Notes under the pieces: model-generated
The model's input: the letters and a program-made list of their open reading frames with translations, nothing else
What the model was told of the DNA's origin: nothing
Databases searched by the model: none
Assembly (NCBI GenBank): GCA_964529745.1
Contig: CAZGZR010000002.1
Span: 3,373 to 67,372, forward strand
DNA: 64,000 bases
Origin: RBG-16-57-9 sp964529745
Lineage (GTDB): Archaea > Thermoproteota > Bathyarchaeia > TCS64
Reading direction: 5' to 3'
Part shown: piece by piece, positions 40,870 through 50,373 of the stretch
How positions within the stretch are numbered: the first letter of the stretch is position 1
How the letters are laid out: every line of letters begins with the position of its first letter
Position numbers and translations under genes: made by a program

Positions 40870-41771
40870 ACCCTTATCTTCATGCCGTCGAACGCGTTCT
40901 CTTGGCTGGCGGCCTCCATCGTTTTCTTTTGGGGTTTCTTCGGGTCTAGCACGGGGTTAGTGTGGTTGAAGTGGGTGTAGATCACTCTCCCGATATCTAT
41001 GTCGGGCAGCGTCTCAACTGCCTCCATCTGGGGGACGTGGCCCAGCTGGCGGCTGGTCACGGGGATGTCGCTTACCCTCTGCAGCTCGTCGTCCCACCAG
41101 AAGGTGGCATCCACGAGGAACACGTCGCATCCCTCGATACGCGAGAGAACCGCTTCGTCCAGCAGCCCTATGTCCGGGGCGTAGACGAGTCTCCCGTCGC
41201 CGCTGCTGATCTCGTAGGCGTAGGTGCTGCTGGGGTACCTTCTGCCGTTGGGGAGCACCTGGGTGTGGCTCACCTCGAAGCCCCTGATCTCCAAGCCGCC
41301 CAGCCGGGTCACGGTCTCACCCACGCCAAGCTTCACCGGCTTGACGTAGTCCCGGGCCAATCGGCCCAGCTCACCGAAGTAGTTGGGAGCTTCCTCGGAG
41401 CCGAACAGGAAGTCTATGAGGTCCGGCGACCCGTAGAGGGGCAGCTCGAAGCTCTTGCCTGTGCAGAACTCGGCGACGCCCACCGTGTGGTCGGCGTGGC
41501 CGTGGGTGAGGAACACGGAGTCCAGCCGGGACTCTCTGTGGGTTTCTCCCGCCTTGTCGGGCCGCGGCGTCAGGCCGTGGGTCTCCAGTTGGGTCTTCAA
41601 GTCGTGGCCAGCGTCCACCAGGACGTACCTGTCCCCGTCGAGGGTGACTGCTATCGAGGACCTTGTCCTCCTAATGGTGGGGTCTCTTCGAGCGGCCGTG
41701 CAGTTGGGGCACGCGCAGTCCCACTCGGGGACTCCCCCTATGGAGGCCGTGCCCAGCACCGTGATCTCCAT
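40866..41771 (-). CDS. Metallo-beta-lactamase-fold phosphodiesterase (PqqB/PhnP-like)
   Basis: About 301 aa. It begins MEITVLGTASIGGVPEWDC and contains the extra zinc-binding CACPNC of PqqB/PhnP relatives, the active-site HGHADHTVG, the later FEVSHTQ, VDATF and YTHFNHTNP ligands. A cyclic phosphodiesterase or related activity is plausible; PQQ genes are not present. A longer frame to 41852 would start inside the neighbouring intergenic region with unrelated residues, so the ATG at 41771 is used. It is convergent with proS and divergent from the methyltransferase gene. Confidence 0.82.
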   Translation of the reverse strand: MEITVLGTASIGGVPEWDCACPNCTAARRDPTIRRTRSSIAVTLDGDRYVLVDAGHDLKTQLETHGLTPRPDKAGETHRESRLDSVFLTHGHADHTVGVAEFCTGKSFELPLYGSPDLIDFLFGSEEAPNYFGELGRLARDYVKPVKLGVGETVTRLGGLEIRGFEVSHTQVLPNGRRYPSSTYAYEISSGDGRLVYAPDIGLLDEAVLSRIEGCDVFLVDATFWWDDELQRVSDIPVTSRQLGHVPQMEAVETLPDIDIGRVIYTHFNHTNPVLDPKKPQKKTMEAASQENAFDGMKIRV

Positions 41772-41855
41772 GCCCTGAATACGAAGGCAGATGGTTTTAA
41801 GGGGTGCGGGTGGGCCGTGCCACCCTTTTTCAGTGAGGGCGGCGAACCCCATGTG

Positions 41856-42395
41856 ATGGAGGACGTCTACCGGCCCCGGGAGGACTCGTATCTCCTAGCT
41901 AGGCATGTGCAAGAGTTCGTCAGGGGGGAGGTGTTGGACATGGGTACAGGCTCAGGCATACAGGCCGTCGAGGCGGCCGAGAAGCCCGATGTGTCCCGGG
42001 TCGTCGCCGTGGACGTGAATCCCGTCGCCGTCGAATCGGCGAAAAGGCTCGCGGAGAGCAGGGGCGTGGCGGGCAAGATGATGTTCGTAGCCTCGGACCT
42101 CTTCGAGAATGTCGAGGGCACGTATGACTGGATAGTCTTCAACCCGCCTTATCTCCCCGGCGAGTGTGGAGCCGACGATGCGTCGTGGGCTGGCGGCGAG
42201 ACCGGCGGCGAGACTATAAGACGGTTCCTCCGCGAAGCCCAAGGCCACCTGAAGAAAAGTGGCTCCATACTCATGGTCTACAGCAGCCACACGGGCCTAA
42301 CCGAGGCCGATTTCGGTGGGTACAAGGTGGAGAAACTAGGCGAGATGCGTCTATTCTTTGAGACTCTTTCCTGTGTGGCGCTTACCCCATCTTAA
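41856..42395 (+). CDS. HemK-family methyltransferase (archaeal Mtq2-like)
   Basis: 179-aa SAM-dependent methyltransferase. It starts with VYRPREDSYLLARHV, then motif I LDMGTGSGIQAVEAA, motif II VVAVDVNPVAVESAKR and the catalytic NPPYLP. This short form matches archaeal/eukaryotic Mtq2/N6AMT1 enzymes, which methylate the GGQ glutamine of release factor aRF1. The start at 41856 (preceded by a GTG in frame) begins exactly at the expected conserved segment. Its 3' end overlaps the convergent FUN14-like gene by 14 bases. Confidence 0.85.
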   Translation: MEDVYRPREDSYLLARHVQEFVRGEVLDMGTGSGIQAVEAAEKPDVSRVVAVDVNPVAVESAKRLAESRGVAGKMMFVASDLFENVEGTYDWIVFNPPYLPGECGADDASWAGGETGGETIRRFLREAQGHLKKSGSILMVYSSHTGLTEADFGGYKVEKLGEMRLFFETLSCVALTPS

Positions 42396-42699
42396 GGCCC
42401 ATGCCGAAGCCCACTATGAAGCTGGCAGCGAAGGGAAGGTTGGCTATTATCGCCCGCAGCACACCCTCGGCGGCCACGGCTGAGCCCAGCGCGTTGGCAC
42501 CCCACTCCTCCAATGCCCCGTAGTTGACGTCGATTATCCCCTGGTAAGCCAGATACTCTAGGCCGAGAAAGAAGAGGCCGATGATCACCGCCACCACCTT
42601 GGCCACCTTCTTCACGGCGTAGCCCACGCAGAGCCCCCCTATGCCGCCGACGCCGAGCTGGGCGACGAGGGGCGTCAATATGCTCGGTGTTTCGCTCAT
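42382..42699 (-). CDS. FUN14-family small membrane protein
   Basis: 105 aa with the FUN14 pattern: GVGGIGGLCVGYAVKKVAKVVAVIIGLFFLGLEYLAYQGIIDVNY, a linker, and a second hydrophobic pair ending FIVGFGMGLKMG. FUN14 proteins are widespread in archaea with no firm role. A start at 42705 is also in frame; MSETPSILTP from 42699 seems more natural. Confidence 0.82.
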   Translation of the reverse strand: MSETPSILTPLVAQLGVGGIGGLCVGYAVKKVAKVVAVIIGLFFLGLEYLAYQGIIDVNYGALEEWGANALGSAVAAEGVLRAIIANLPFAASFIVGFGMGLKMG

Positions 42700-42741
42700 G
42701 GGCAATCATATGGTATGCCTGGTTATAAAACTGGTATGTTG

Positions 42742-43686
42742 TCAGGGGACTATGTGGGTGCCTGTGCCGCCGTCGAGGGCGCCGGCGGCCTTGTCCAGGC
42801 TCGTTATTATGGCCCTTTCGCCGCCTCTCTCGACGAAGCCCATTGCCGCCTCGACTTTGGGGCCCATGCTGCCGGCCTTGAAGTGGCCTTCGCCCAGGTA
42901 CTTCTTGGCCTCGGCTACGGTCATCTTATCTATGGGGACCTCGTGGGCTGTTCCGAAGTTCAGGAGGGCGTGCTCCACGTCTGTGAGTATGAGGAACATG
43001 TCGGCGTCCAGCTCCTCGGCCAGCTTGGCGCCGGCGCGGTCCTTGTCTATCACGGCGTCTACCCCCTCCAGCTTGCCTTCGCCGTTCCTGATTACGGGGA
43101 TGCCGCCGCCCCCGGAGGCGATGACTATAGTGCCGCTCTCCACCAGCCTCTTTATGACGCTGGCCTCGGCTATCCCTAGTGGTATGGGGGAGGGAACCAC
43201 TCTGCGCCACGTCTTATCGCCTGTCGGCCTCACCTGCTTCACTATCCACCCGTTCTCGGCGCCGAGCCGCTTGGCGGTCTCCTCGTCGTAGTAGGGGCCC
43301 ACTGGCTTGGTGGGGTCCTGGAAGTCTGGGTCGTCACGGCTCACGACCACCTGGGTCACAACCGTCACCACCTCCTTCCCGTCTTGGACCAGCAGGTTGT
43401 CCAGGCATTGCTGCATCATGTACCCTATCTGGCCCTGGGTCATGGCGCCCAGCACCACAAGGGGCTGCTCGGGCACCATGTGGGCGCCCTGCTCCTGCTG
43501 GATCGCCAGGTTGCCCACCTGGGGGCCGTTGCCGTGGGTTATGGCTATTTCGTAGCCGTTGCGCGCTATGGCTGCTATCTGGACGGCGGCGGTCTCGACG
43601 TTCCTCATCTGCTCCTCGAACGTCCCCCTCTCGTGGGGCTGCTTGATGGCGTTGCCGCCTAGAGCGATCATGACCTTCTTACCCAA
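42742..43686 (-). CDS. arcC: Carbamate kinase
   Basis: 314-aa amino-acid-kinase-fold enzyme catalysing ADP + carbamoyl phosphate to ATP + carbamate (then ammonia and CO2). Signatures include VMIALGGNAI at the start, ITHGNGPQVGNLAIQQE, ASGGGGIPVI, EGVDAVIDKDRAGAKLAEEL and a C-terminal GSMGPKVEAAMGFV. In many archaea it works with ornithine carbamoyltransferase or allantoin/agmatine catabolism; no such partner is adjacent here. The 136-base gap upstream contains AT-rich promoter sequence for this gene and the glycosidase. Confidence 0.93.
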   Translation of the reverse strand: MGKKVMIALGGNAIKQPHERGTFEEQMRNVETAAVQIAAIARNGYEIAITHGNGPQVGNLAIQQEQGAHMVPEQPLVVLGAMTQGQIGYMMQQCLDNLLVQDGKEVVTVVTQVVVSRDDPDFQDPTKPVGPYYDEETAKRLGAENGWIVKQVRPTGDKTWRRVVPSPIPLGIAEASVIKRLVESGTIVIASGGGGIPVIRNGEGKLEGVDAVIDKDRAGAKLAEELDADMFLILTDVEHALLNFGTAHEVPIDKMTVAEAKKYLGEGHFKAGSMGPKVEAAMGFVERGGERAIITSLDKAAGALDGGTGTHIVP

Positions 43687-43822
43687 AACGGTTAACCTCA
43701 GTGAAGGGTTAAACAGGGCGCGTTACTTCTTAAAACAGTTATCCCCTCTGGAACATTTTCACGCGTTTTTGTGTCAAAAAGGCTCAGTCCATGTTAAATC
43801 ATCGTAGAACGAAGTATCATCG

Positions 43823-45292
43823 GTGTACCTATTGGGAAAGGTTTTCCCCGACGGGTTCCTCTGGGGCACAGCCATCTCGTCGTTCCAGGCGGAGATGGGG
43901 GCGGGCGAGCCGAGCGACGGCACCGACTGGTGGGCGTGGGTCCACGACGAGACCAACGCCTCCGTAGGGAGGGTGAGCGGGGACACGCCCCTCGACGGCC
44001 CGGGGTTCTGGGAGTGTTACGACGACTACCTCAGGCTAGCCAGCGAAGACCTCGGGAACAACTCGATAAGGCTGGCGGTTGACTGGGGCAGGGTGTTCCC
44101 TGATTCCACCGAGTCAGTCGAGGCGGATGTGAAGAGGGACCGGTGGGGCAACGTATGGAAAGTGGATCTGGAGGACGACGACGTGGATGCCCTAGATCGG
44201 CTGGCCGACGGCGACGCCATGAAAAGGTATAGGGAGATACTGGAGAGCGTTCACGGCCATGGGTTGACGCCCATGCTCACCCTCTACCACTGGCCCATAC
44301 CCCTGTGGCTCCACGACCCCATAGCCTGTCGAGACGACATGGACTCCACAGACAAACGGGGGTGGATAAGCCAGAACACCATAGTCGAGTTCGCGAAGCT
44401 CACAGCGTACCTACCCCACAATCTAGGGGACTTGGTAGACCTATACTGCACAGTGAACGAGCCCCGGATAATCAGCGAGCACGGCTACCTCACCAGGCGA
44501 GGCGAGTTCCCTCCGGGCCTCAACGACCCCTCCCTTTTCCTCGCCTGCCTAAAAAACACGTGCATAGCCCACGGCATCGCCTACGAGCAGGTAAAGCGCT
44601 GGGACAGGCGAAAAGCGTTTCCCTTGGGGCCTTCGACGGTTGGGCTTGTGGCTGTTCTCCAGCACTACGAGCCAGCCGACCCGGGTAACCCAGACGACGT
44701 GTGGATGAGCCGGTACATCGACTACGCGTTCAACGAGTGGAACCTCAACGCCGTGTTCCACGGCGACTACGACATGAACATGAACCAGGTGGTGGAGCCA
44801 TGGGAGCAGCTACCCCATCAGGTCAAAGGATGCGACTACTTGGGCGTAAACTACTACGCCAGGTGGAGGGTAAGGCACAGGAATACGGGGTTAAACCCGC
44901 TCCTGGACTACGAGTTCGCGCCGTGCAGCGGCGACTGCTCCGACTACGGCTGGGACATACACCCAGAGGGGCTTCGAAACTTGCTCAGGTGGGCGTACAG
45001 GAGGTACAGGCGCCCCATCTACGTAACGGAGAACGGTGTAGCCGACAAGGAGGATACGATGCGGACTAGGTACCTCAGAAGCCACTTGGAGGAGCTATAC
45101 AAGGCCATATCCATCGACTGTGTCCCGGTCAGGGGCTACTACTACTGGACGCTGATGGACAACTTTGAGTGGAGCGACGGGTACAAGATCAGGTTCGGCC
45201 TCTACAGCGTGGACAGGGAGACCAAGAAACATAATCCAACCAAGGCGGTGCAGGCTTACCGGGAGATCGCGGAGAGGAACAGCCTGCCGTGA
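43823..45292 (+). CDS. Glycoside hydrolase family 1 beta-glycosidase
   Basis: 489-aa GH1 TIM-barrel enzyme of the archaeal type. It begins FPDGFLWGTAISSFQAE, has the acid/base CTVNEPRIIS and the nucleophile VTENGVAD, with typical GWDIHPEGL preceding it and YYYWTLMDNFEWSDGYKIRFGLY near the C-terminus. Likely to hydrolyse beta-galactosides or beta-glucosides in the cytoplasm (no signal peptide). It starts with GTG at 43823; an in-frame TTG nine bases on is also possible. Confidence 0.9.
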   Translation: MYLLGKVFPDGFLWGTAISSFQAEMGAGEPSDGTDWWAWVHDETNASVGRVSGDTPLDGPGFWECYDDYLRLASEDLGNNSIRLAVDWGRVFPDSTESVEADVKRDRWGNVWKVDLEDDDVDALDRLADGDAMKRYREILESVHGHGLTPMLTLYHWPIPLWLHDPIACRDDMDSTDKRGWISQNTIVEFAKLTAYLPHNLGDLVDLYCTVNEPRIISEHGYLTRRGEFPPGLNDPSLFLACLKNTCIAHGIAYEQVKRWDRRKAFPLGPSTVGLVAVLQHYEPADPGNPDDVWMSRYIDYAFNEWNLNAVFHGDYDMNMNQVVEPWEQLPHQVKGCDYLGVNYYARWRVRHRNTGLNPLLDYEFAPCSGDCSDYGWDIHPEGLRNLLRWAYRRYRRPIYVTENGVADKEDTMRTRYLRSHLEELYKAISIDCVPVRGYYYWTLMDNFEWSDGYKIRFGLYSVDRETKKHNPTKAVQAYREIAERNSLP

Positions 45293-45366
45293 GCCAATGG
45301 GCAGTCTAGGAAAGGATAATATAGGGGGGCTCGTATACACTCAGAGCCCCCAGGGGAAGAGTGAAA

Positions 45367-45531
45367 ATGTCGCTGAGAGACCCAGTGAAGATCGAGATCG
45401 CGAGAGAGCACCGCGTCAAGAAGTCGGTGTGCAGGAACTGCGGAGCCACCAACCCGCCCAACGCCACCAAGTGCCGCAAGTGCCACAGCAAGAACCTCCG
45501 CCCCAAGAGGACCAAAGGCAAGGGCAGGTAG
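45367..45531 (+). CDS. rpl40e: Ribosomal protein L40e
   Basis: 54-aa basic zinc-ribbon protein starting MSLRDPVKIEIAREHR, with CRNC and CRKC supplying four zinc cysteines and a Lys/Arg-rich tail (RPKRTKGKGR). It is a small subunit of the archaeal large ribosomal subunit. The start ATG follows GAAGAGTGAAA; the stop lies two bases before the convergent AlaX-like stop. It is an independent indicator that the organism is an archaeon. Confidence 0.93.
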   Translation: MSLRDPVKIEIAREHRVKKSVCRNCGATNPPNATKCRKCHSKNLRPKRTKGKGR

Positions 45532-45532
45532 C

Positions 45533-45988
45533 CTACTCGACTAGGTCGAAGCTGACCTCAAGCAGCTGCTTACTGTTTCTGTAACGAGCCTTGGAGATGG
45601 CCAGCACTCCTATGGCGCCGGTCGAGGGTGTGTGCTCCTTGTTGCACGCGTTGACGTTCCAGCCGGGGAGATGGAATATCTGCAGCTCGGTTATGTGCTC
45701 GGGGAGTGGGAAGAGGTCGTATATGAGGTCGCTCCAGCGCGCCTCGGCGTCGGGCCTGCTCATCACATGGACCTCGACCGGCTGATCCTCCCTGATCTTC
45801 AGGTTTGCCAGCCGTTCTATCTCGCTGACCTCGTCGTCCGTGGGCTTGCGGTTGAACTGGACGGTTATCCTGCCGTGGTTTCCGTTCGCTGAGACCCCGG
45901 CTGTCCACTTGGCGTCGTCGCCCAGCACCTTCACTATGGCGCCCTTGACCACGTGCAGCGCGGTGTGTGTCCTCGTCTCAACGCTCAT
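45533..45988 (-). CDS. Alanyl-tRNA editing hydrolase, short AlaX type
   Basis: 151 aa, corresponding to the free-standing editing domain of alanyl-tRNA synthetase (AlaX-S). The zinc motif HxxxH is present in HTALHVVKGAI and the second pair in the NACNKEHTPSTG segment. It hydrolyses Ser- or Gly-mischarged tRNA-Ala. The length matches the short AlaX class. Convergent with the L40e gene. Confidence 0.85.
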   Translation of the reverse strand: MSVETRTHTALHVVKGAIVKVLGDDAKWTAGVSANGNHGRITVQFNRKPTDDEVSEIERLANLKIREDQPVEVHVMSRPDAEARWSDLIYDLFPLPEHITELQIFHLPGWNVNACNKEHTPSTGAIGVLAISKARYRNSKQLLEVSFDLVE

Positions 45989-46054
45989 GGGGGGAATATT
46001 TGGGGCGACCGCTCATAAAACATGTGGGCCGCTGGCGCAGCCCGGACAGGTCTG

Positions 46055-47782
46055 TCACCATCCGAGGGCGTAGGGCTCGCCCGTTCTGGGCGACGCGCCG
46101 CCGAACATGACCCCGAGGTCGGGGCAGATTCTTATGGCAAGGCATCTACCGTGGCTCCACGGCGGGCTGACCACTATCCTGTGGCCCTTCTCCTCCAGCC
46201 CCTTGACTACGTCGCCGGGTATCCTAGGCTCGACGGCGACCTCCCCCGGCTTCACTGTGTGGGGCCAGAAGCTGGCTGGGAAGTGGTTCGTGTGCACCGT
46301 GGGCGCGTCCAGTGCCTTCTGGACGTTCATCCCGAACTCGAGGTGGTTGAGGAAAAACTGGAGGGTCCACTGGTCCTGCCTGTCCCCGCCGGGAGTGCCG
46401 AACGCCATGTACTGCCGCCCGTCCCTCAACGCGAGGCTCGGCGTCAACGTGGTGCTCGGCTTCTTACCCGGCTCCAGGCACTCGACGTGGCCCGGGTCCA
46501 GGTGGAAGAACTGTCCCCTGGTCCCCAGAGGGAAGCCAAGGCCCGGCACCAGCGGGCTTGCCCTTATCCAGCCGCCGCTGGGCGTGGCCGCCAGCATGTT
46601 GCCGTCCCGGTCCACGGCGTCCAGGTGCACGGTGTCGCCCTCGAAACCAGACCTCTCGCTCCTCTCCTCCAGCTCTATGGGCTCGACGCCGCCTGGCCTG
46701 AACAGCATGGATGCCTTATCAGGGTCCACCAGCTTGCGGCGCTTCGCGGCGTACTCCTTGGACAGCAGCATCCCGAGGGGCACGACCACGTAGTCGGGGT
46801 CCGCGTAGTACTGCTCCCTGTCGGCGAAAGCCAGCTTGGCGCACTCGATCCACGTGTGAAGGTACTCAACGGTGTTGTGGCCCATGTCTCTGAGGTCGTA
46901 GCCTTCGAGGAGGTTGAGCTGCTGGAGAAACACGGGGCCCTGGCACCAGGGGCCGCACTTGTAGACGTCGATGCCTCTGTAGTTGACGGTGACGGGCTCC
47001 TCGAAGCGGGCATGGTAGCGCTGGAAGTCCTCCAACGTTATGAGGCCGTGGTTCTCCTTGCCGTACACGTCTCTGCACCTGAAGCTCTGGGTGAACTCCA
47101 CGATGGCCCGGGCTATGGGGCCGTCGTAGAAGTGTTTCCGTGCGGCGTCGATGCCCGCCGACCTGGAGCCGGCCCTGGACTCTATCTCCGCGACCTCCTT
47201 GAACGTGCTGTACCAGCCGGGGTTCCGCAGCAGCTGGCCGATCCTCGGAACCTCGCCGCCAGGGAGGTAGGTCTCGGCCGACGCCGGCCACTCCGAAAGG
47301 AACCTGTCTTTGGCCCTCTCAAGAAAGGCCTTCAGCGTGGGGTAGACGGGGAAGCCTTCCCTGGCGATGCGCAGCGCGGGCTCCATGACCCGCCCCAGCG
47401 TGAATGTGCCGTACTCCTCCAGCGTCATGAGCCAAGCGTCGAAGGCGCCCGGCACCACGGCCGGGGTGAACCCGTCCTCAGGGATCATGGGGTACCCCTG
47501 CTCGAGGAACCAGTCTATGGTGGCGTCCATGGGCGCCGGCCCCTGACCGTTCACGGCGACCACCTTCTCCTCGTCGGCCCAGTAGAGCAGTATGGGGACC
47601 TCACCCGCCGGCCCCACGAGTTGGGGCTTCAGAAGCGTGAGGCAGAACCACATGGTGGCCCCAGCATCCACGACGTTGCCCCCGTCCTGAAGCGCCTTGA
47701 GCCCGGCCACGGACGCAAGGTAGTGGGTGCTGGTGACCATTCCGTTGGCCCCCATGACCACGGGCCTGGTAGTGAATGACAT
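46055..47782 (-). CDS. Gamma-glutamyltransferase
   Basis: 575-aa Ntn-hydrolase. N-terminal GANGMVTSTHYLASVAGLKALQDGGNVVDAGATM is the family start. The autocatalytic threonine that begins the small subunit lies in GDTVHLDAVDRDGN (about residue 389), and the C-terminal ligand segment TTTLTPSLAL is present. Glutathione-type donors are rare in archaea, so a role in gamma-glutamyl peptide or polyglutamate breakdown is possible. No signal peptide. The antisense strand holds a long open frame of no biological meaning. Confidence 0.9.
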   Translation of the reverse strand: MSFTTRPVVMGANGMVTSTHYLASVAGLKALQDGGNVVDAGATMWFCLTLLKPQLVGPAGEVPILLYWADEEKVVAVNGQGPAPMDATIDWFLEQGYPMIPEDGFTPAVVPGAFDAWLMTLEEYGTFTLGRVMEPALRIAREGFPVYPTLKAFLERAKDRFLSEWPASAETYLPGGEVPRIGQLLRNPGWYSTFKEVAEIESRAGSRSAGIDAARKHFYDGPIARAIVEFTQSFRCRDVYGKENHGLITLEDFQRYHARFEEPVTVNYRGIDVYKCGPWCQGPVFLQQLNLLEGYDLRDMGHNTVEYLHTWIECAKLAFADREQYYADPDYVVVPLGMLLSKEYAAKRRKLVDPDKASMLFRPGGVEPIELEERSERSGFEGDTVHLDAVDRDGNMLAATPSGGWIRASPLVPGLGFPLGTRGQFFHLDPGHVECLEPGKKPSTTLTPSLALRDGRQYMAFGTPGGDRQDQWTLQFFLNHLEFGMNVQKALDAPTVHTNHFPASFWPHTVKPGEVAVEPRIPGDVVKGLEEKGHRIVVSPPWSHGRCLAIRICPDLGVMFGGASPRTGEPYALGW

Positions 47783-47860
47783 GGTTAATGGTTGCCACAG
47801 CGGATATTAGAAGCTTCCATGAATCCGAAAAAAGCCTGAAGGAGTGAGGCTAGAAAAGGG

Positions 47861-49717
47861 TCAGCGTCTCAGCGGCTCCAGGGCCGCGTCCACGTTCGGG
47901 AGCCCCAGCTTGTTCAGCTCCTCCGACGTGGGTATGCCCTTCTCGTCCCACCCCATCTCCGCGTAGGCCACCTTTCTCTGCTCCATGAGCTCAGCCCTGT
48001 TGGGCGCGAGCCCCTCGTAGGGCCCGCTTGGGAGAGGCTCATACCACCGCTCGGGGTTGTCGTCGTCCTCTAGGGGGTCCCAGTGTACGTCGGGGCCCCC
48101 CAGCAGTAGGGCGGCCCTCTGGATCTGGATTATCCGCCTGCCGTTGACGTTCATCCAGTCCTCCTGGGTCATCTCCCAGCCCGTCACGGCCTTCATGTAT
48201 CTCCAGACGAGGTCGGGAGCCGACCTAGGCATCCCCATTGAGCAGATGACCATGGTGTCCCCCAAGACGCTCCTAGCCTCGCTCAGGGGCGGCCTCGGTA
48301 TCGAGGTGTGGTCTCCCCCCTGAACAGAGAGGGCGTACCCCAGGTATGGGAAGTGTTTCCCGGTCCTTATGCCGTGGGCCCCGACCTCGATGCCCTTGAA
48401 CTGGACGGCGTACTTCATCACGTCCACACCCTTCATATCCGAGATGACCTTGGCGGCCCTGTACGTGCCCTCAGCCAATACATCCCCTATGGCACGCCTC
48501 TCTGCGATGAGCCTGGCCAGCTCACCCATGGCCTCGGCGTCCCCCCAAACCGGCTTTATCCTGTCGAAGTCCTCCTCGGTGAGTATCCCCCTCTGGTACA
48601 GCTCGGCGGCGAACCCCATGGTGTTGGCGCTGTTGATGCCGCTGAGGCCCAGATCGTCTACTACGGTCGCGACGTGGATCACGCCGTCGGTGTCGAATAT
48701 CCCCAGGTTGGTCCCGCAGTACGCCTCAAGCTCGTAGTCTGGGTTGTCGGTTATGTCGCCCTTGAAGGGGCCGGTCTTCACCACGGCCAGCTTCATGCAC
48801 GCCCTGGTGCAGCCGTAATCGCTCCAGCACCGCTTCACCCAGTTCCTGGTCTCGAAGTTGATCACGCCTATGCTCTTCTCGTCGTGCCACTCGTCCTGCC
48901 AGTTCCTAACGGGCTCGGCCGATCTGTCTGCTCCTGTGGAGTAGCCTGAGGCTCCTGTCCCCCAGAGGTTTCTCTGAGGATTGGCGAACCCCGCCTCCTT
49001 GGTCGCCTCCCAGAGCTCCTGCATCATCTCGGGGTGGGCTACGGCTGGCTGGGGGCCCGTGCCCTTGGCGGCTATGGCCTTCAGGTTCTTAGAGCCCATG
49101 ACCGCCCCGTATCCGCCGTAACCGCAGGCGTGGGACCACTTCTGCATTATGGCCGTGTTCCTCACCAGGTTCTCCCCGGCCGGGCCGATGTATAAGATGC
49201 CGGGCTCCTTCCAGAGCCCGTACTCCGGCCTCCGCTCCTTGAGGAGGGCCCTCACCTCGTCGTTCAGGGCCATCACCGTCTCCTTCCCTTCGAGCCCCCA
49301 GAGCCCTGAGGCGTCCCTCACCTCTACCTGCCCGTCCGTCACGAGTATGTAGACGGGGGCCTCGGATCTCCCCTTCACGATGAGGCCGTCGTAGCCGGTG
49401 CACTTCAGCTCCATGGCGAACTCGCCGCCCGCGGTGGAGCCCACGATGCCGTTGGAGAGCGGGGACTTCCCGGAGACGCATATCCTGGCGCCCGTGATGT
49501 AGCCCGTCAGGGGCCCGGTGAGCACCGTCATGATGTTCTCGGAGCCGAGGGGGTCCACCTCCGCCCACCTGCTCCCGAGCCTGTCCCAGAGTATCCTCGT
49601 CGCCAGGCCCCGGCCCCCCACGTATTTCCTGAGGGTCTCCTCGTCGGGGTAATAGTCGGTGGCATCGCCGGTGGCGAGGTCGATCTCGGCGATCCTGCCG
49701 TTGTACCCGGGGATCAC
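47861..49717 (-). CDS. Aldehyde:ferredoxin oxidoreductase (tungsten type)
   Basis: 618-aa AOR-family enzyme oxidising aldehydes to acids with a tungstopterin cofactor and ferredoxin. It begins with GYNGRIAEIDLATGDATDYYPDEETLRKYVGGRGLATRILWD. Pterin contacts such as GSTAGGEFAMELKCTGYDGLIVKGRSE follow; cysteines for the 4Fe-4S cluster occur in CWSDYGCTRAC and near the C-terminus. It starts with GTG in the overlap GTGA with the ferredoxin gene stop (49714-49717), so the two are coupled. A MoaD-like gene, useful for making the cofactor, is divergent. Confidence 0.92.
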   Translation of the reverse strand: MIPGYNGRIAEIDLATGDATDYYPDEETLRKYVGGRGLATRILWDRLGSRWAEVDPLGSENIMTVLTGPLTGYITGARICVSGKSPLSNGIVGSTAGGEFAMELKCTGYDGLIVKGRSEAPVYILVTDGQVEVRDASGLWGLEGKETVMALNDEVRALLKERRPEYGLWKEPGILYIGPAGENLVRNTAIMQKWSHACGYGGYGAVMGSKNLKAIAAKGTGPQPAVAHPEMMQELWEATKEAGFANPQRNLWGTGASGYSTGADRSAEPVRNWQDEWHDEKSIGVINFETRNWVKRCWSDYGCTRACMKLAVVKTGPFKGDITDNPDYELEAYCGTNLGIFDTDGVIHVATVVDDLGLSGINSANTMGFAAELYQRGILTEEDFDRIKPVWGDAEAMGELARLIAERRAIGDVLAEGTYRAAKVISDMKGVDVMKYAVQFKGIEVGAHGIRTGKHFPYLGYALSVQGGDHTSIPRPPLSEARSVLGDTMVICSMGMPRSAPDLVWRYMKAVTGWEMTQEDWMNVNGRRIIQIQRAALLLGGPDVHWDPLEDDDNPERWYEPLPSGPYEGLAPNRAELMEQRKVAYAEMGWDEKGIPTSEELNKLGLPNVDAALEPLRR

Positions 49718-50232
49718 TTGTATAGCTCCTCCCCTTTCTCGCCGTAGAGGTTGACCACCAGGTTTCTGGTGATGTCCTCGGGCTTTATAGCGTACAGGTC
49801 ATAGTTCTTTGACGATGTCCTTGTCCCCACGGAGAGGGCTCCGTAACCCGCCTCGACGCACACCTTGGCGCACTCGGGGTCGCCGCCGCAGAGGTCGCAT
49901 ATGACGACGCGGCCCCCCTCGGGGTGGAGGTGGGGCACCTCGCCGGGGCACGCCTGGATGCAGGCGCCGCAGGTGACGCATTTCTCATCGTCCACGATGA
50001 CGGCCCCCGTATCGTCGTCCACCGAGAGGGCGTCCACGGGGCAGCTCGATACGCAGGGGTAGTCGCTGCACTGGGTGCACAGGTGGGGGGCCTCGGCTCC
50101 GGGTACCAGCATGAACACGCGTACCCTGGACGCCTCCGGCCACACACGGCCCTCGTGTTTCATGCTGCAGGCGATCTCGCAGAGCCTGCATCCGCTGCAC
50201 TTCATGTAGTCTCTGATCACCCACGGCTTCAT
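49714..50232 (-). CDS. 4Fe-4S ferredoxin subunit partnering the aldehyde oxidoreductase
   Basis: About 172 aa of the HycB/DmsB-type Fe-S protein with four cysteine groups: CSGCRLCEIACSMKHEG; CTQCSDYPCVSSCPVDAL; CVTCGACIQACPGEV; CDLCGGDPECAKVCVEAG. This is the common partner of AOR-type oxidoreductases, passing electrons to other acceptors. A start at 50253 adds seven residues; MKPWVIRDYMKC at 50232 seems the likelier N-terminus. It is the first gene of the two-gene operon. Confidence 0.9.
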   Translation of the reverse strand: MKPWVIRDYMKCSGCRLCEIACSMKHEGRVWPEASRVRVFMLVPGAEAPHLCTQCSDYPCVSSCPVDALSVDDDTGAVIVDDEKCVTCGACIQACPGEVPHLHPEGGRVVICDLCGGDPECAKVCVEAGYGALSVGTRTSSKNYDLYAIKPEDITRNLVVNLYGEKGEELYK

Positions 50233-50373
50233 TACCGGCACGGGTCTACTCAATATGATTCACAAGGGCTTTCGGAATCTTCATACAATAAATGGTTTTC
50301 GAGTGGATAGGTTTGTATCGCTGCCAGAAAAACAGTTATCCTGTGCGATCCATTTGGGGTGGGTGACTGAGCG

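Noticed and set aside
40962..41855. Long upstream part of the frame containing the HemK-like methyltransferase
   Set aside because: This part is antisense to the MBL-fold gene; the conserved methyltransferase begins exactly at the ATG at 41856.
46022..47779. 585-codon open frame on the plus strand over the gamma-glutamyltransferase gene
   Set aside because: It is antisense to a clearly recognised gene, rich in Ala/Gly/Arg/Pro/Val as expected from high-GC codon shadowing, and shows no motif.
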